Below, piece by piece: positions 15,571 through 23,913 of a DNA stretch of 64,000 nucleotides. Position numbers and translations under genes: made by a program. The stretch is from NCBI RefSeq assembly GCF_026626335.1, contig NZ_JAPNTZ010000016.1, forward strand, positions 124,001 through 188,000, in the 5' to 3' direction. This DNA comes from Paractinoplanes pyxinae. GTDB taxonomy: Bacteria; Actinomycetota; Actinomycetes; Mycobacteriales; Micromonosporaceae. The notes beneath the pieces are model-generated. The model had not been told where the DNA came from. It saw only the letters and a list, made by a program, of their open reading frames with translations, and did not search any database. Every line of letters begins with the position of its first letter. Position 1 is the first letter of the stretch.

Positions 15571-17859
15571 TCAAATAAGATCGAGAGCGGTTGCGACGAG
15601 ACTGTCGGTGTCAATGGCGTGGTAGCGGTACACCGACGGCAGGTCGCCGCTCTGCCCGAACCCGGACACTCCGAGGTGACGCGCGGGCATCCGGTGCACC
15701 CCGGCCAGGAAGGCCAGCGTGTGCGGGTGCCCGTCCAGGACGGTGAGCAGCGGCGCGGCCCGCTCCGGCGGGAATGCGGCGCCAAGGATCCAGGGCTCGC
15801 CGTGGCCCTGCCCGTCACGCGCCCGCAGGGCCTGGAACAGCAGGCCGGGACTGGTCACACAGACCACGTCGGCGGCGATGCCGAGCGTTCCGAGACGGTC
15901 GGCCGCGGCCAGCGCCTCGGGCAGCAGTGCGCCCATCGCCGCGATCGTCAGGGCGGGCGGTCGCTCGGCGCGGCGCAGCAGGTAGCCACCGGCAACGACC
16001 TGCCGGCGCCGTCGTTCCCGGGCCGCCGGGTCGGCCGGAACCGCCGCGAGGGCCTGGTCGACCGGGCGTGACGACAGCCGCAGGTAGGCCGAGCGGCCGC
16101 CGGTCCGGCCGAGCCGGCCCAGGGCGGCCAGCAGTGTCCATTCCAGGTCGAGGACGAACCCGGGCTCGTAGCCGTCGCAGCCGGGCTGTTCCAGGCCGAT
16201 CGACGGGGTCTTGATGGACTGGTGCGCGCCGCCCTCGGCGGCCAGCGTGACGCCGGCCGGGGTGCCGACCAGGATGGACTGCCCGCCCGCGTAGATACCG
16301 AACGACCACGGCTCCAGGGCCCGCTCGACGAACGGGTCGTAGAGCACTCCGATCGGCAGCAACGGCTCGCCCCAGCGGCTCCAGGTGGCGCCGAGCTCGC
16401 CGAGCAGCCCGACCAGGTTGACTTCGGCGATGCCGAGCTCGATGTGCTGCCCGTCGGGACGTTCCCGCCAGTGCAGAATGGTCTCCGGATCGTCGTCGAA
16501 CCAGTCGCGGCGGTCTCCCGCCGACCAGACGCCGACCTTGTTGATCCAGCCGCCCAGGTTGGTCGAGGAGGCGACGTCGGGCGCGGCGGTCACCACCCGC
16601 CGTGCCACCTGCGGCGCCTGCCTGGTCAGATCCAGCAGCGCACGACCGAGCCCGGCCTGGGTGGAAGCGGTGCCGGCCGCGGTGCGCCCCAGGTCGACGG
16701 GCACCTCGATGGAGGGCGACGGCGTCACCGGGTCACGGCGCAGCCGACCCGCCACCCCCGCGCACAGCCGCCCGGCCGCCGAGTCGCCGGCGAAGCGCTG
16801 CCAGGGCGCGTCGAGCGACATGCCGCAGCCTTCGGCGAGCACGCGCATCTGGGCCTCGGTGAGCATGGAGGAGTGGTTCTGCGGGTGGCCCTCGGTAGCC
16901 AGCCCGTATCCCTTGACGGTGTAGGCGAAGATCACCGTCGGGCGGTCGTCGTCGATGGCGGCCAGGGTCTCGCTCATCGTCCGCAGGTCGTGGCCGCCGA
17001 GGTCGCGGAACGCCGCCGTCAGGGTCGCGTCGTCGAGATCGCCGAGCAACGACCGCACCGCCGCGCTGTCACCGGGCAGGCGCTCGCGCAGCTGGCCGGG
17101 CGGGCAGCGCAGCAGCCGCTGGTACTCGGCGTTGGGCATCTCGTCGAGCCGGCGCCGCAGCCGGTCACCGCCGGGCCGGGCGAACAGCTCGTTCAGCAGC
17201 CGCCCGTACTTGGCCGTCAGCACCTGCCAGCCGGCCGCGGAGAACATGTCGCGCAACCGGCCGGCGGACACGTGCGGGACGACCCGGTCGAGCGACTGCC
17301 GGTTGAGATCGACGATCCAGCACACCTCGCCGAGCCCGGCCACCATCGGATCGAGGATCGCTTCCCAGCAGGCGCCCTCGTCGAGCTCCGCGTCGCCGAC
17401 CAGCGAGTACTGCCGGCCGGCGCCGGGGCCGCCCGCGTACCGCTTGGCGATGGCGCCCCAGATCGGGGCGGTGGCGCCGATGCCGACCGAGCCGGTCGAG
17501 TAGTCGACGGTGTCCGGATCCTTGACCCGGCTGGGATAGCTCTGCAGGCCGCCGAACGAGCGCAACGTGCTCAGATAGCGCTCGTCGAGGCCGCCGAGCA
17601 GGTAGTTGATGGCGTGCAGGACCGGTGAGGCGTGCGGTTTCACCGAGACGCGGTCGTCCGCGGTGAGCCGGTCGAACCAGAGCGCCGTCATGATCGTCGC
17701 CATCGAGGCGCTGGACGCCTGGTGGCCGCCGACCTTGAGGCCGCCCGGATTGGGCCGGACCCGGTTCGCGTGGTCGATCATCGCGGTCGAGAGCCAGAGG
17801 ACGCGCTGCTCAACGTCGCGCAGCGTTGTCCAATGGTCGACATCAACTTGAGGCTCCAT
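15571..17859 (-). CDS. ThDP-dependent AceE/transketolase-like enzyme
   Basis: A 762-residue thiamine-diphosphate enzyme resembling homodimeric pyruvate dehydrogenase E1 and transketolase. It shows GGHQASSASMATIMTALW and HASPVLHAINYLLG at the N-terminus, the ThDP signature starting GDAELDEG with VDLNRQSLD 30 residues later, TVKGYGLATEGHPQNHSS, and a pyrimidine-domain HIELGIAEVNLVGLLGELG with the catalytic Glu. It is shorter than AceE (about 890) and no E2 or E3 gene is nearby, so it may act alone on a 2-oxo acid or ketose. ATG 17859 is chosen; the 14-base operator lies eight bases before it, and the absence of a Shine-Dalgarno suggests a leaderless transcript. Divergent from the GntR gene. Confidence 0.85.
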   Translation of the reverse strand: MEPQVDVDHWTTLRDVEQRVLWLSTAMIDHANRVRPNPGGLKVGGHQASSASMATIMTALWFDRLTADDRVSVKPHASPVLHAINYLLGGLDERYLSTLRSFGGLQSYPSRVKDPDTVDYSTGSVGIGATAPIWGAIAKRYAGGPGAGRQYSLVGDAELDEGACWEAILDPMVAGLGEVCWIVDLNRQSLDRVVPHVSAGRLRDMFSAAGWQVLTAKYGRLLNELFARPGGDRLRRRLDEMPNAEYQRLLRCPPGQLRERLPGDSAAVRSLLGDLDDATLTAAFRDLGGHDLRTMSETLAAIDDDRPTVIFAYTVKGYGLATEGHPQNHSSMLTEAQMRVLAEGCGMSLDAPWQRFAGDSAAGRLCAGVAGRLRRDPVTPSPSIEVPVDLGRTAAGTASTQAGLGRALLDLTRQAPQVARRVVTAAPDVASSTNLGGWINKVGVWSAGDRRDWFDDDPETILHWRERPDGQHIELGIAEVNLVGLLGELGATWSRWGEPLLPIGVLYDPFVERALEPWSFGIYAGGQSILVGTPAGVTLAAEGGAHQSIKTPSIGLEQPGCDGYEPGFVLDLEWTLLAALGRLGRTGGRSAYLRLSSRPVDQALAAVPADPAARERRRRQVVAGGYLLRRAERPPALTIAAMGALLPEALAAADRLGTLGIAADVVCVTSPGLLFQALRARDGQGHGEPWILGAAFPPERAAPLLTVLDGHPHTLAFLAGVHRMPARHLGVSGFGQSGDLPSVYRYHAIDTDSLVATALDLI

Positions 17860-17867
17860 CACCACGC

Positions 17868-17881
17868 TGTTATCACATATA
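17868..17881 (+). promoter_or_regulatory. GntR-regulon operator, copy 2 (AceE-like gene / gntR)
   Basis: TGTTATCACATATA in the divergent region between the AceE-like gene (start 17859) and the GntR gene (start 17973). On the minus strand it includes GATAAC at a distance suitable for a -10 box of a leaderless AceE-like transcript, so a bound repressor would block it directly. It may also mediate autoregulation. Confidence 0.8.
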
Positions 17882-17972
17882 TTGCGATCCGGGACAAGGC
17901 CTGTCCGACGATGAAGGGGTACGCCGATATAGTTCATGCCGTCGACACGGCTCATCGGAAGGCAGGACGTCA

Positions 17973-18650
17973 GTGGAGCGCGCTACCGCGGCTGTCCGGC
18001 CCATCGAGTCCCGGTCGGTCGCCGACCAGGTGATGTCCGAGCTGCGCCGCTCCATCCTGGCCGGCGACCTCGCCCCCGGCCGCGAGTTCTCCCTGCGCGA
18101 GGTGGCCGAGATGTTGCAGGTCAGCATCATCCCGGTGCGGGAGGCGCTGCGCAGCCTGGAAAGCCAGGGCCTGGTGCACATGCGTCCCGGCCGCAGCGCC
18201 GTGGTCGCCCCGCTCGACCTCGACGAGTTGCGCGGCATCTACCGGTTGCGCCGCCGGCTCGAGCCGGAGATCGCACAGCGCTCCTGCCGGCTGCTGTCGG
18301 ACGCCGACCTCGACCGCCTCCGGCACGACGCCACCGAGTTCGGCGACGAGCACCGCACGATCCACGAGATCTACGAGGCGCACCACGCCTTCCACCTGGC
18401 TCTTCTCTCCCCCGCCGCGACCGCGTGGGATCTGCGCATCCTCATCACGCTGTGGCGGGCCGCCGAGCGGTACATCCGGATCGGCTTCGGCCGCCTCGAC
18501 CCGGACCCCGACGAGCATTGGCGGCGTGAGCAGGCGCATCAGGAGCTGCTCGACGCGTTCCGGCAACGCGATCCCGAGGTGGTGGCGGCCGCGGTGCACC
18601 AGCACCTGGCCCACAACGAGCAGATCGCCCTGCTCGCACTGCGCTCCTGA
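17973..18650 (+). CDS. GntR-family (FadR/VanR subfamily) transcriptional regulator
   Basis: A 225-residue regulator. An N-terminal winged helix (residues about 10-75, with LREVAEMLQVSIIPVREALRSLESQGLV) precedes an all-helical FCD effector domain. That domain has RLRRRLEPEIA and a metal-binding-type pattern: Asp, then His in HAFHLALL, and His in VHQHLAHNE. The GTG at 17973 is preceded by GGAAGGCAGGA. FCD regulators usually repress catabolic genes and release DNA on binding a carboxylic acid metabolite. Three identical operators at 15550, 17868 and 18684 mark its likely targets. Confidence 0.88.
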   Translation: MERATAAVRPIESRSVADQVMSELRRSILAGDLAPGREFSLREVAEMLQVSIIPVREALRSLESQGLVHMRPGRSAVVAPLDLDELRGIYRLRRRLEPEIAQRSCRLLSDADLDRLRHDATEFGDEHRTIHEIYEAHHAFHLALLSPAATAWDLRILITLWRAAERYIRIGFGRLDPDPDEHWRREQAHQELLDAFRQRDPEVVAAAVHQHLAHNEQIALLALRS

Positions 18651-18683
18651 CCTCGCGGCATCCGGTTCCCACTCGGCCATTGC

Positions 18684-18697
18684 TGTTATCACATATA
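18684..18697 (+). promoter_or_regulatory. GntR-regulon operator, copy 3 (FAH-hydrolase-monooxygenase unit)
   Basis: TGTTATCACATATA, 52 bases upstream of the ATG of the fumarylacetoacetate-hydrolase-family gene. Copies 2 and 3 share two further bases on the left (GC). Confidence 0.8.
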
Positions 18698-18749
18698 CGT
18701 AATACGGTTCCTCCAGCCTGGCTCGCCTACGCCGCGGAGGTCCCTCACC

Positions 18750-19589
18750 ATGCGCATCTACAACCTCGACGGACGGCTCGCCCTCGGCCTGCCCTCGGGC
18801 GGCGCCGCCGACGTCGCCACGGCCAGCGAAGGCCGCTTCGGCCCTGAGGTGCAGGCGGTCTATGACCGCTGGGCCGAGTTCATCGGCTGGGCCCGGACGT
18901 ACGACGGCCCGGCCGACCAGTCAGTCGACGAGCACCGCCTCGGCCCGCCGGTCCCCCGCCCGCCGCAGATCTTCGGCATCGGGCTCAACTACCGCGACCA
19001 CGCCGACGAGGCCGGACTGGCCGTTCCCGACCGGCCGATGGTCTTCACCAAGTTCCCCGCCTCGATCACCGGGCCGTACGGGACGATCACGCTTCCGCCC
19101 GGCTCCGTCGACTTCGAGACCGAGCTGGTCGTGGTGATCGGCGTACGGGCCGAACGCGTCCCGGCCGCCCGGGCCTGGGAACATGTCGCCGGATTCACCG
19201 CCGGCCAGGACCTCTCCGAGCGGGAGCTCCAGTTCGCCGGCTCCCCGCCCCAGCAGTTCAGCCTGGGCAAGTCGTTCACCGGTTTCGCCCCGATCGGGCC
19301 GGCGCTGGTGACCGTCGACGAGTTCACCGACCGCGAGGACGTCCCCCTCGGCTGCGAGATCAACGGCGAGAAGATGCAGGACGGCACCACCGCCGACCTC
19401 ATCTTCGGGGTGCCGCGGCTGGTGGAGTACCTGTCGGCGATCGTCCCGCTGCTGCCCGGCGATCTCCTCTTCACCGGCACGCCCGCCGGCATCGGCTGGG
19501 CCCGCACACCCCGGCGCCTGCTGCACGCCGGCGACGAGCTCGTCACCCGCATCGACACGATCGGAACCATGCGCCACACCTTCATCTGA
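18750..19589 (+). CDS. Fumarylacetoacetate hydrolase family protein
   Basis: A 279-residue enzyme of the FAH superfamily (acylpyruvase / 2-hydroxy-dienoate isomerase-decarboxylase type). The catalytic domain is marked by FGIGLNYRDHADEAG, FTKFPASITGPYG, VDFETELVVVIG (metal Glu pair), TAGQDLSERELQ (metal Asp) and LLFTGTPAGIGWAR. GCGGAGG precedes the ATG. These enzymes cleave C-C bonds of acylpyruvates or isomerise/decarboxylate ring-fission products. It is the first gene of the unit with the alpha/beta hydrolase and the FAD monooxygenase. Confidence 0.9.
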   Translation: MRIYNLDGRLALGLPSGGAADVATASEGRFGPEVQAVYDRWAEFIGWARTYDGPADQSVDEHRLGPPVPRPPQIFGIGLNYRDHADEAGLAVPDRPMVFTKFPASITGPYGTITLPPGSVDFETELVVVIGVRAERVPAARAWEHVAGFTAGQDLSERELQFAGSPPQQFSLGKSFTGFAPIGPALVTVDEFTDREDVPLGCEINGEKMQDGTTADLIFGVPRLVEYLSAIVPLLPGDLLFTGTPAGIGWARTPRRLLHAGDELVTRIDTIGTMRHTFI

Positions 19590-19612
19590 TTCGTCTGAGA
19601 GGAGCCGCTCCG

Positions 19613-20488
19613 ATGACCGTCCTCGAACTCGACATCGACGGTTCGACCATCACCGCCCTGACCGCCGGTCCCACCGTCCCCACCGGCCGGCCACTCATCG
19701 CCGCGCTCCCCGGCGGCACGTACAACGGCAAGTACTTCGGTGTGCCCGGGTCGAGCAACGGCTCGTTCCTGAAGACCGCCGCCGACGCCGGCTATCAGAC
19801 GGTCAGCTTCGACCGGCCCGGCTACGGCGGCAGCACCCCCCTCGACCCGGACGACAACACCTTCGACCGGCACGCCGAGTTGCTCGACGCCGCGATCGCC
19901 GCGGCCGCCGAGCTGCTCGGCGCCCACCGGGTCTTCCTGATCGGGCACTCCATCGGCGGCATGATCGCCATGATGATCGCCGCGGCCGGCCCGCGCTTCC
20001 CGCTCATCGGCCTGTCGGTCACCGGGATGGGCGCCGTCATCAACAGCAACGGCGCCGCCGAAGCGCTCGCCACGCTGCCGGCCGACGCCACCGTCGACCT
20101 GCCGTACGAGGAACGCGACAAGGTGATGTTCGGGCCCCAGGGCACGTTCGACGCCGACGCCGTGGCGGCTGCGCACGAGTCGTACGCCCCTGTTCCGGTC
20201 CGCGAGCTGATTCAGGCGCCGCGCTGGCCGGTCGAGCGGCTCCCCGGACTCGCGCCGATGGTCAAGGTGCCGGTGCACAACGCTCTGGCCGAGTTCGACC
20301 TGCTGTGGGACAGCGCCCCGGAGAATGTGGACCGGTTCGCCGCGATGCTGACCGCCGCGCCCTTCGTCGAGGCGTCGGTGGCCCGAGGCACCGGGCACAG
20401 CATCGACCATCACCGGCTCGGGCACGCCCTGCACCTGCGCCAGCTGGCCTTCGCCGAGGAGTGCGCAGCCTGGGCGGAGCGCCAGTAG
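19613..20488 (+). CDS. Alpha/beta hydrolase
   Basis: A 291-residue alpha/beta-fold hydrolase. The oxyanion region is LPGGTYNGKY, the strand-5 nucleophile elbow is GHSIGG (Ser) and the late His is in GTGHSIDHH. GGAG lies just upstream of the ATG. In this context a C-C (meta-cleavage product) or ester hydrolase is plausible, but the sequence alone does not tell. The last base of its TAG stop is the first base of the monooxygenase GTG start. Confidence 0.85.
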   Translation: MTVLELDIDGSTITALTAGPTVPTGRPLIAALPGGTYNGKYFGVPGSSNGSFLKTAADAGYQTVSFDRPGYGGSTPLDPDDNTFDRHAELLDAAIAAAAELLGAHRVFLIGHSIGGMIAMMIAAAGPRFPLIGLSVTGMGAVINSNGAAEALATLPADATVDLPYEERDKVMFGPQGTFDADAVAAAHESYAPVPVRELIQAPRWPVERLPGLAPMVKVPVHNALAEFDLLWDSAPENVDRFAAMLTAAPFVEASVARGTGHSIDHHRLGHALHLRQLAFAEECAAWAERQ

Positions 20489-22047
20489 TGCTACCGGCAC
20501 GGGTACCGGTCCTGGTTGCCGGCGGCGGCCCGGTCGGGTTGGCCGCCGCCGTCGAGCTCGGCCGGCGCGGCATCGGCTGCCTTGTGGTCGAGCCACGGGC
20601 CACCGTTTCGCACGCCCGTCCCCGCTGCAAGACGGTCAGCGTCCGGTCGATGGAGCACCTGCGCCGCTGGGGTCTGGCCGACCGCCTGCGAGCTCGTGCA
20701 CCGCTGCCGGTGCAATGGTCACAGGACGTGGTGTTCTGCACCTCGCTCGCCGGCCGCGAGTTGTCCCGCTTCACCGGCGTGCTCGGACTGACCGTTGAGG
20801 GCGACCGCTGCGCCGAGACCGGGCAGCAAGCGCCGCAGTATCTGCTGGAGGAGGTGCTCCGGGAGGCCGTGGCCGAGATCCCGGCCTGCACTCTGGCCAC
20901 CGACCACCGGGTCGTCGGCTTCGAGCAGGACGAGACCGGCGTACGGGTGACGGTCACCGGTCCGGACGGCACGCCGTCCACCGTCACAGCCGACTACCTG
21001 ATCGGCGCCGACGGGCCGCGCAGCGCCGTGCGGGCGGCGATGGGCGCGGACTATCACGGCGGTCAGGCCCTGCGACCCAACTTCGGCCTGGTCTTCGACG
21101 CCCCCGAGCTGTGGCGTCACCTGCGGCACGGGCCCGCCGTGCAGTACTGGATCGTCAACGCGGGAGCGCCCGCGCTGATGGGACCCATCGACCGCACCCG
21201 GACGTGGTGGATGATCGCCTTCGGTGTCGACCGAAACACCGGCGAACGCGATGCCCGGCGCCTCATCGACGCCGCCGCCGGTACGCCGGTGGACGCGACG
21301 GTGCTGTCCACGGATCCGTGGACGGCCCGTATGCAGATCGTCGACCGGATGCGCGACGGGCGCGTATTTCTGGCCGGCGACGCAGCGCACCTCAACCCAC
21401 CGTTCGGCGGCCACGGTCTCAACACCGGTATCGGCGACGCCGTGGACCTGGGCTGGAAACTCGCCGCCGTCCTGGACGGCTGGGCCGACCCGGGGCTGCT
21501 GGACAGCTACGAGGCCGAACGCCGGCCGGTGCAGGAGCGGGTCATCCGTGAGGCGACGGCGAACATGGCAGTGCTCTCCACCGAGCTGCTCGCCGACAAC
21601 CTCGACGACGGCGACGCCGCCGGCGAGCAGGCCCGGCAGGCCGCACACCGGCGCATTCAGCAGACCAAGACGGCCGAGTTCCACGCGCTGGATCTGGTGC
21701 TCGACATCGAGCTCACCGGCCCGGCCGTGGCCGAGGGCGGCGGCCGCCGCGTGCCGCACCTGTGGCTCGGCCCCGGCCGTTCGCTCTACGACGAGCTCGG
21801 CCCGGGATTCGCCCTGCTGATCCTCGGCGGCGACGGCACACCCGGGAAGGTGCTCCTGACGGCAGCTCATCGCCGGGGCATACCGGCCAAGGTTTGTGAT
21901 CTGCGGGATCGAGCGATCCGGCCGCGATACGGGGCGGACCTCGTCCTCGTCCGCCCCGACCAGCACATCGCCTGGCGCGGCAACACGCTGCCACCGGACG
22001 TCCCGGCTTTGCTCGACCGGCTTCGCGGCGTCGCTCAACACGCGTGA
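20488..22047 (+). CDS. FAD-dependent aromatic hydroxylase (PheA/TfdB family)
   Basis: A 519-residue flavoprotein monooxygenase. The FAD dinucleotide motif is VAGGGPVGLAAAVELGRRG near the N-terminus, the DG motif is IGADGPRSAVRAA and the GD motif is LAGDAAHLNPPFGGHGLN. The C-terminal thioredoxin-like domain ends with ADLVLVRPDQHIAWRG, typical of phenol-hydroxylase-like and polyketide-hydroxylase enzymes. It should hydroxylate an aromatic or heteroaromatic compound using NAD(P)H and oxygen. The GTG start overlaps the preceding stop by one base. It is the only oxygenase in the GntR regulon. Confidence 0.9.
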   Translation: MLPARVPVLVAGGGPVGLAAAVELGRRGIGCLVVEPRATVSHARPRCKTVSVRSMEHLRRWGLADRLRARAPLPVQWSQDVVFCTSLAGRELSRFTGVLGLTVEGDRCAETGQQAPQYLLEEVLREAVAEIPACTLATDHRVVGFEQDETGVRVTVTGPDGTPSTVTADYLIGADGPRSAVRAAMGADYHGGQALRPNFGLVFDAPELWRHLRHGPAVQYWIVNAGAPALMGPIDRTRTWWMIAFGVDRNTGERDARRLIDAAAGTPVDATVLSTDPWTARMQIVDRMRDGRVFLAGDAAHLNPPFGGHGLNTGIGDAVDLGWKLAAVLDGWADPGLLDSYEAERRPVQERVIREATANMAVLSTELLADNLDDGDAAGEQARQAAHRRIQQTKTAEFHALDLVLDIELTGPAVAEGGGRRVPHLWLGPGRSLYDELGPGFALLILGGDGTPGKVLLTAAHRRGIPAKVCDLRDRAIRPRYGADLVLVRPDQHIAWRGNTLPPDVPALLDRLRGVAQHA

Positions 22048-22099
22048 GAGGCTGCCGATAGGCCAGACGACAGGTTGCCGACCGGGGAGAGCCGAGGCG

Positions 22100-23128
22100 T
22101 TGGGATCGTCGTGGTTGCAACGTGCCGTCAGAGCCGCAGGTCCCCGTGACCGGGGCCCGGACCGTAACATCACGACGGCCGTCATGGCCGCCACGCCGTC
22201 GCTCATCTTCATCGGCGAGGCGTTCCTCGGCTCACGCCCGCTCGAGCCGGTCCGCACGACGGCCGGTGTCGTACTGGCCGTCGTCTGCGCGATGCTGATC
22301 GTGGCGCCGGGCCGCCGGGCCGAGCCGCTGCTCCGTCTGGCCGCGGTGATAGTCGGCTGCGTCTCGATCGTCATGCTGGACCTCGGTTCGGGCAACGCGA
22401 GCGTGACCGGTCAGATGTACTTCTGTCTGCCAGTGCTGTTTGTCGCGGTTCACTTTCGGGTGCCCGGCGTGATCGCTTTGACGGCCACTGCGCTGGTCTG
22501 TGAGGCCCTGGTGGTCACGCTTCTGCTGCCACCGCTCGATGCGCTGCTCGACTTCGCCTTCGTCGGCAGCATCCTGGTGCTGATGGCCGGGGCTCTGACC
22601 CGCGCCGGCGCCGCCCAGGACCGGCTGACCGCACAGCTACGGCGCCAGGCCGAGGTCGATCCGCTCACCGGTCTGGTGACCCGCCGCGTCTTCGACGAGG
22701 CGGCGCAGCGGGCCGTCACCGGCGGCGCCGGCTTCGGAACGGCCCTGATCCTCATCGACGTCGACCTGTTCAAACAGATCAACGACACGTACGGACACGC
22801 CGTCGGCGACGACGCGCTCGCCCATATCGCGGCCACCCTGACCGAATGCTGCCGCGACGCCGACGTGGTCGCCCGGCTCGGCGGCGACGAACTGGCCGTG
22901 CTGATGCCCGGCTGCACCTTCGGCACCGCGGCCGACCGGGCAGCCGAGCTGGCCGCGGCCGTCCGAGACGCTCCGCTCGTACTGGCCGACGGGCGCGTCG
23001 TTCCGCTCTCCATCAGCGCCGGTGCGGCGCACGCGTCGCCCCGGTCCCAGACCGCTCGTGACCTCTACAACGACGCCGATATGGCGTTGTACGCGGCCAA
23101 GCGCAGCCGCCCCGCTGCCCGGCGTTGA
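22100..23128 (+). CDS. Membrane GGDEF-domain protein with GGDEL signature
   Basis: About 342 residues: five to six membrane helices, then a GGDEF-type domain. The entry motif DPLTGLVTRRVFDEA, the metal/substrate region IDVDLFKQINDTYGHAVGDD and the I-site RDAD (five residues before the loop) are intact, but the loop reads GGDEL instead of GGDEF. Activity is possible because the GGDE core is kept. The TTG at 22100 follows GGGGAGAGCCGAGG and is my preferred start; the ATG at 22184, before the first helix, is the alternative. Confidence 0.78.
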   Translation: MGSSWLQRAVRAAGPRDRGPDRNITTAVMAATPSLIFIGEAFLGSRPLEPVRTTAGVVLAVVCAMLIVAPGRRAEPLLRLAAVIVGCVSIVMLDLGSGNASVTGQMYFCLPVLFVAVHFRVPGVIALTATALVCEALVVTLLLPPLDALLDFAFVGSILVLMAGALTRAGAAQDRLTAQLRRQAEVDPLTGLVTRRVFDEAAQRAVTGGAGFGTALILIDVDLFKQINDTYGHAVGDDALAHIAATLTECCRDADVVARLGGDELAVLMPGCTFGTAADRAAELAAAVRDAPLVLADGRVVPLSISAGAAHASPRSQTARDLYNDADMALYAAKRSRPAARR

Positions 23129-23199
23129 CGCTCTCGGACACCGGCGCTGCAACAGCTGGTCGAGGGCGTTCTCCACTGCGGCCGGATACTCCCCCAGCA

Positions 23200-23575
23200 C
23201 GCTGTGGACCGACGACGTCCGGCCCCGACGGCGACCTCGGCCGAGCGACCTGGTGCCCCGGCAGTTGCGCCGCCCTCTGGTTCTTCTGGACGGGCGAGCA
23301 CGGCGGGTACGTCCTGCGGGTCTGCTCCACGTCCATGACCCTCGCGGCCGACCGGCAGTCCGACCGGCGAGTGCTCAGCGAGGTGGCGCTGAGCGATCCG
23401 ATCGTGCCGGGACGGCCGGTGCACGCACAGATGGCCGCCCGGAAGAGCACCGCCGAGATCTTCCGGGACCACCGGCACGTCGCGACCCTCCCACTGCCCG
23501 CCGGCGACCCGAAGGACGGCGGCGACGTCCTGCCGCCGACGGTGTTGATGACGGCGTCCGGACAACAAGAACCCT
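23200..23575 (+). other. Coding-like fragment without clear start or stop
   Basis: One plus-strand frame between the GGDEL gene and the convergent minus-strand gene has strong third-position GC bias and protein-like text (CAALWFFWTGEHGGYVLRV, then MAARKSTAEIFRDHRHVATL). It has no convincing start codon or ribosome binding site, and its frame continues into the antisense of the next gene, so its native end is missing. I do not recognise the family; it is probably a gene remnant. Confidence 0.3.
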
Positions 23576-23913
23576 CACGACGCGGCCCGGCGCTCACCGT
23601 GCACCGCCGACCGGGGCAGCCGTCCCGCCCTGGAGAACCCGGCCATCGTGTCACCGGCGACCACCACGTCGAACTGCAGGTTCAGCCGCATCGGCTTGAC
23701 GATCGCCTGCTGCCAGGTGAGCCGGGTGCTCGACGCCTGTGGACCAGGTTCGGTTGTGATGCCGAGTAAAGGCACTGTCGCATGGCGATCCTGCGCCGTG
23801 CCGGTCAGTACGCCGTCCTGCTCGGTCAGGTCGAGGGTGACGGCCATCTTCCCGATCGGCGTCGAGATCGTCAGGGCCCAGGCGCCGAGCACCTGCTGCG
23901 GAACGGTCGTCAT
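23575..23913 (-). CDS. Small conserved hypothetical beta-rich protein
   Basis: A 112-residue soluble protein with alternating hydrophobic strands: WALTISTPIGKMAVTLDL, GVLTGTAQDRHATVPL, KPMRLNLQFDVVVAGDTM and a GRLPRS ending typical of a small actinobacterial family of unknown function. Its ATG overlaps the stop of the DJ-1/PfpI gene (ATGA), so both are made from one mRNA. Confidence 0.7.
   Translation of the reverse strand: MTTVPQQVLGAWALTISTPIGKMAVTLDLTEQDGVLTGTAQDRHATVPLLGITTEPGPQASSTRLTWQQAIVKPMRLNLQFDVVVAGDTMAGFSRAGRLPRSAVHGERRAAS

Noticed and set aside
18989..22395. Minus-strand frames of more than 500 codons opposite the FAH, hydrolase and monooxygenase genes
   Set aside because: They are repetitive Gly/Arg-rich antisense text; the plus-strand genes have all family motifs.
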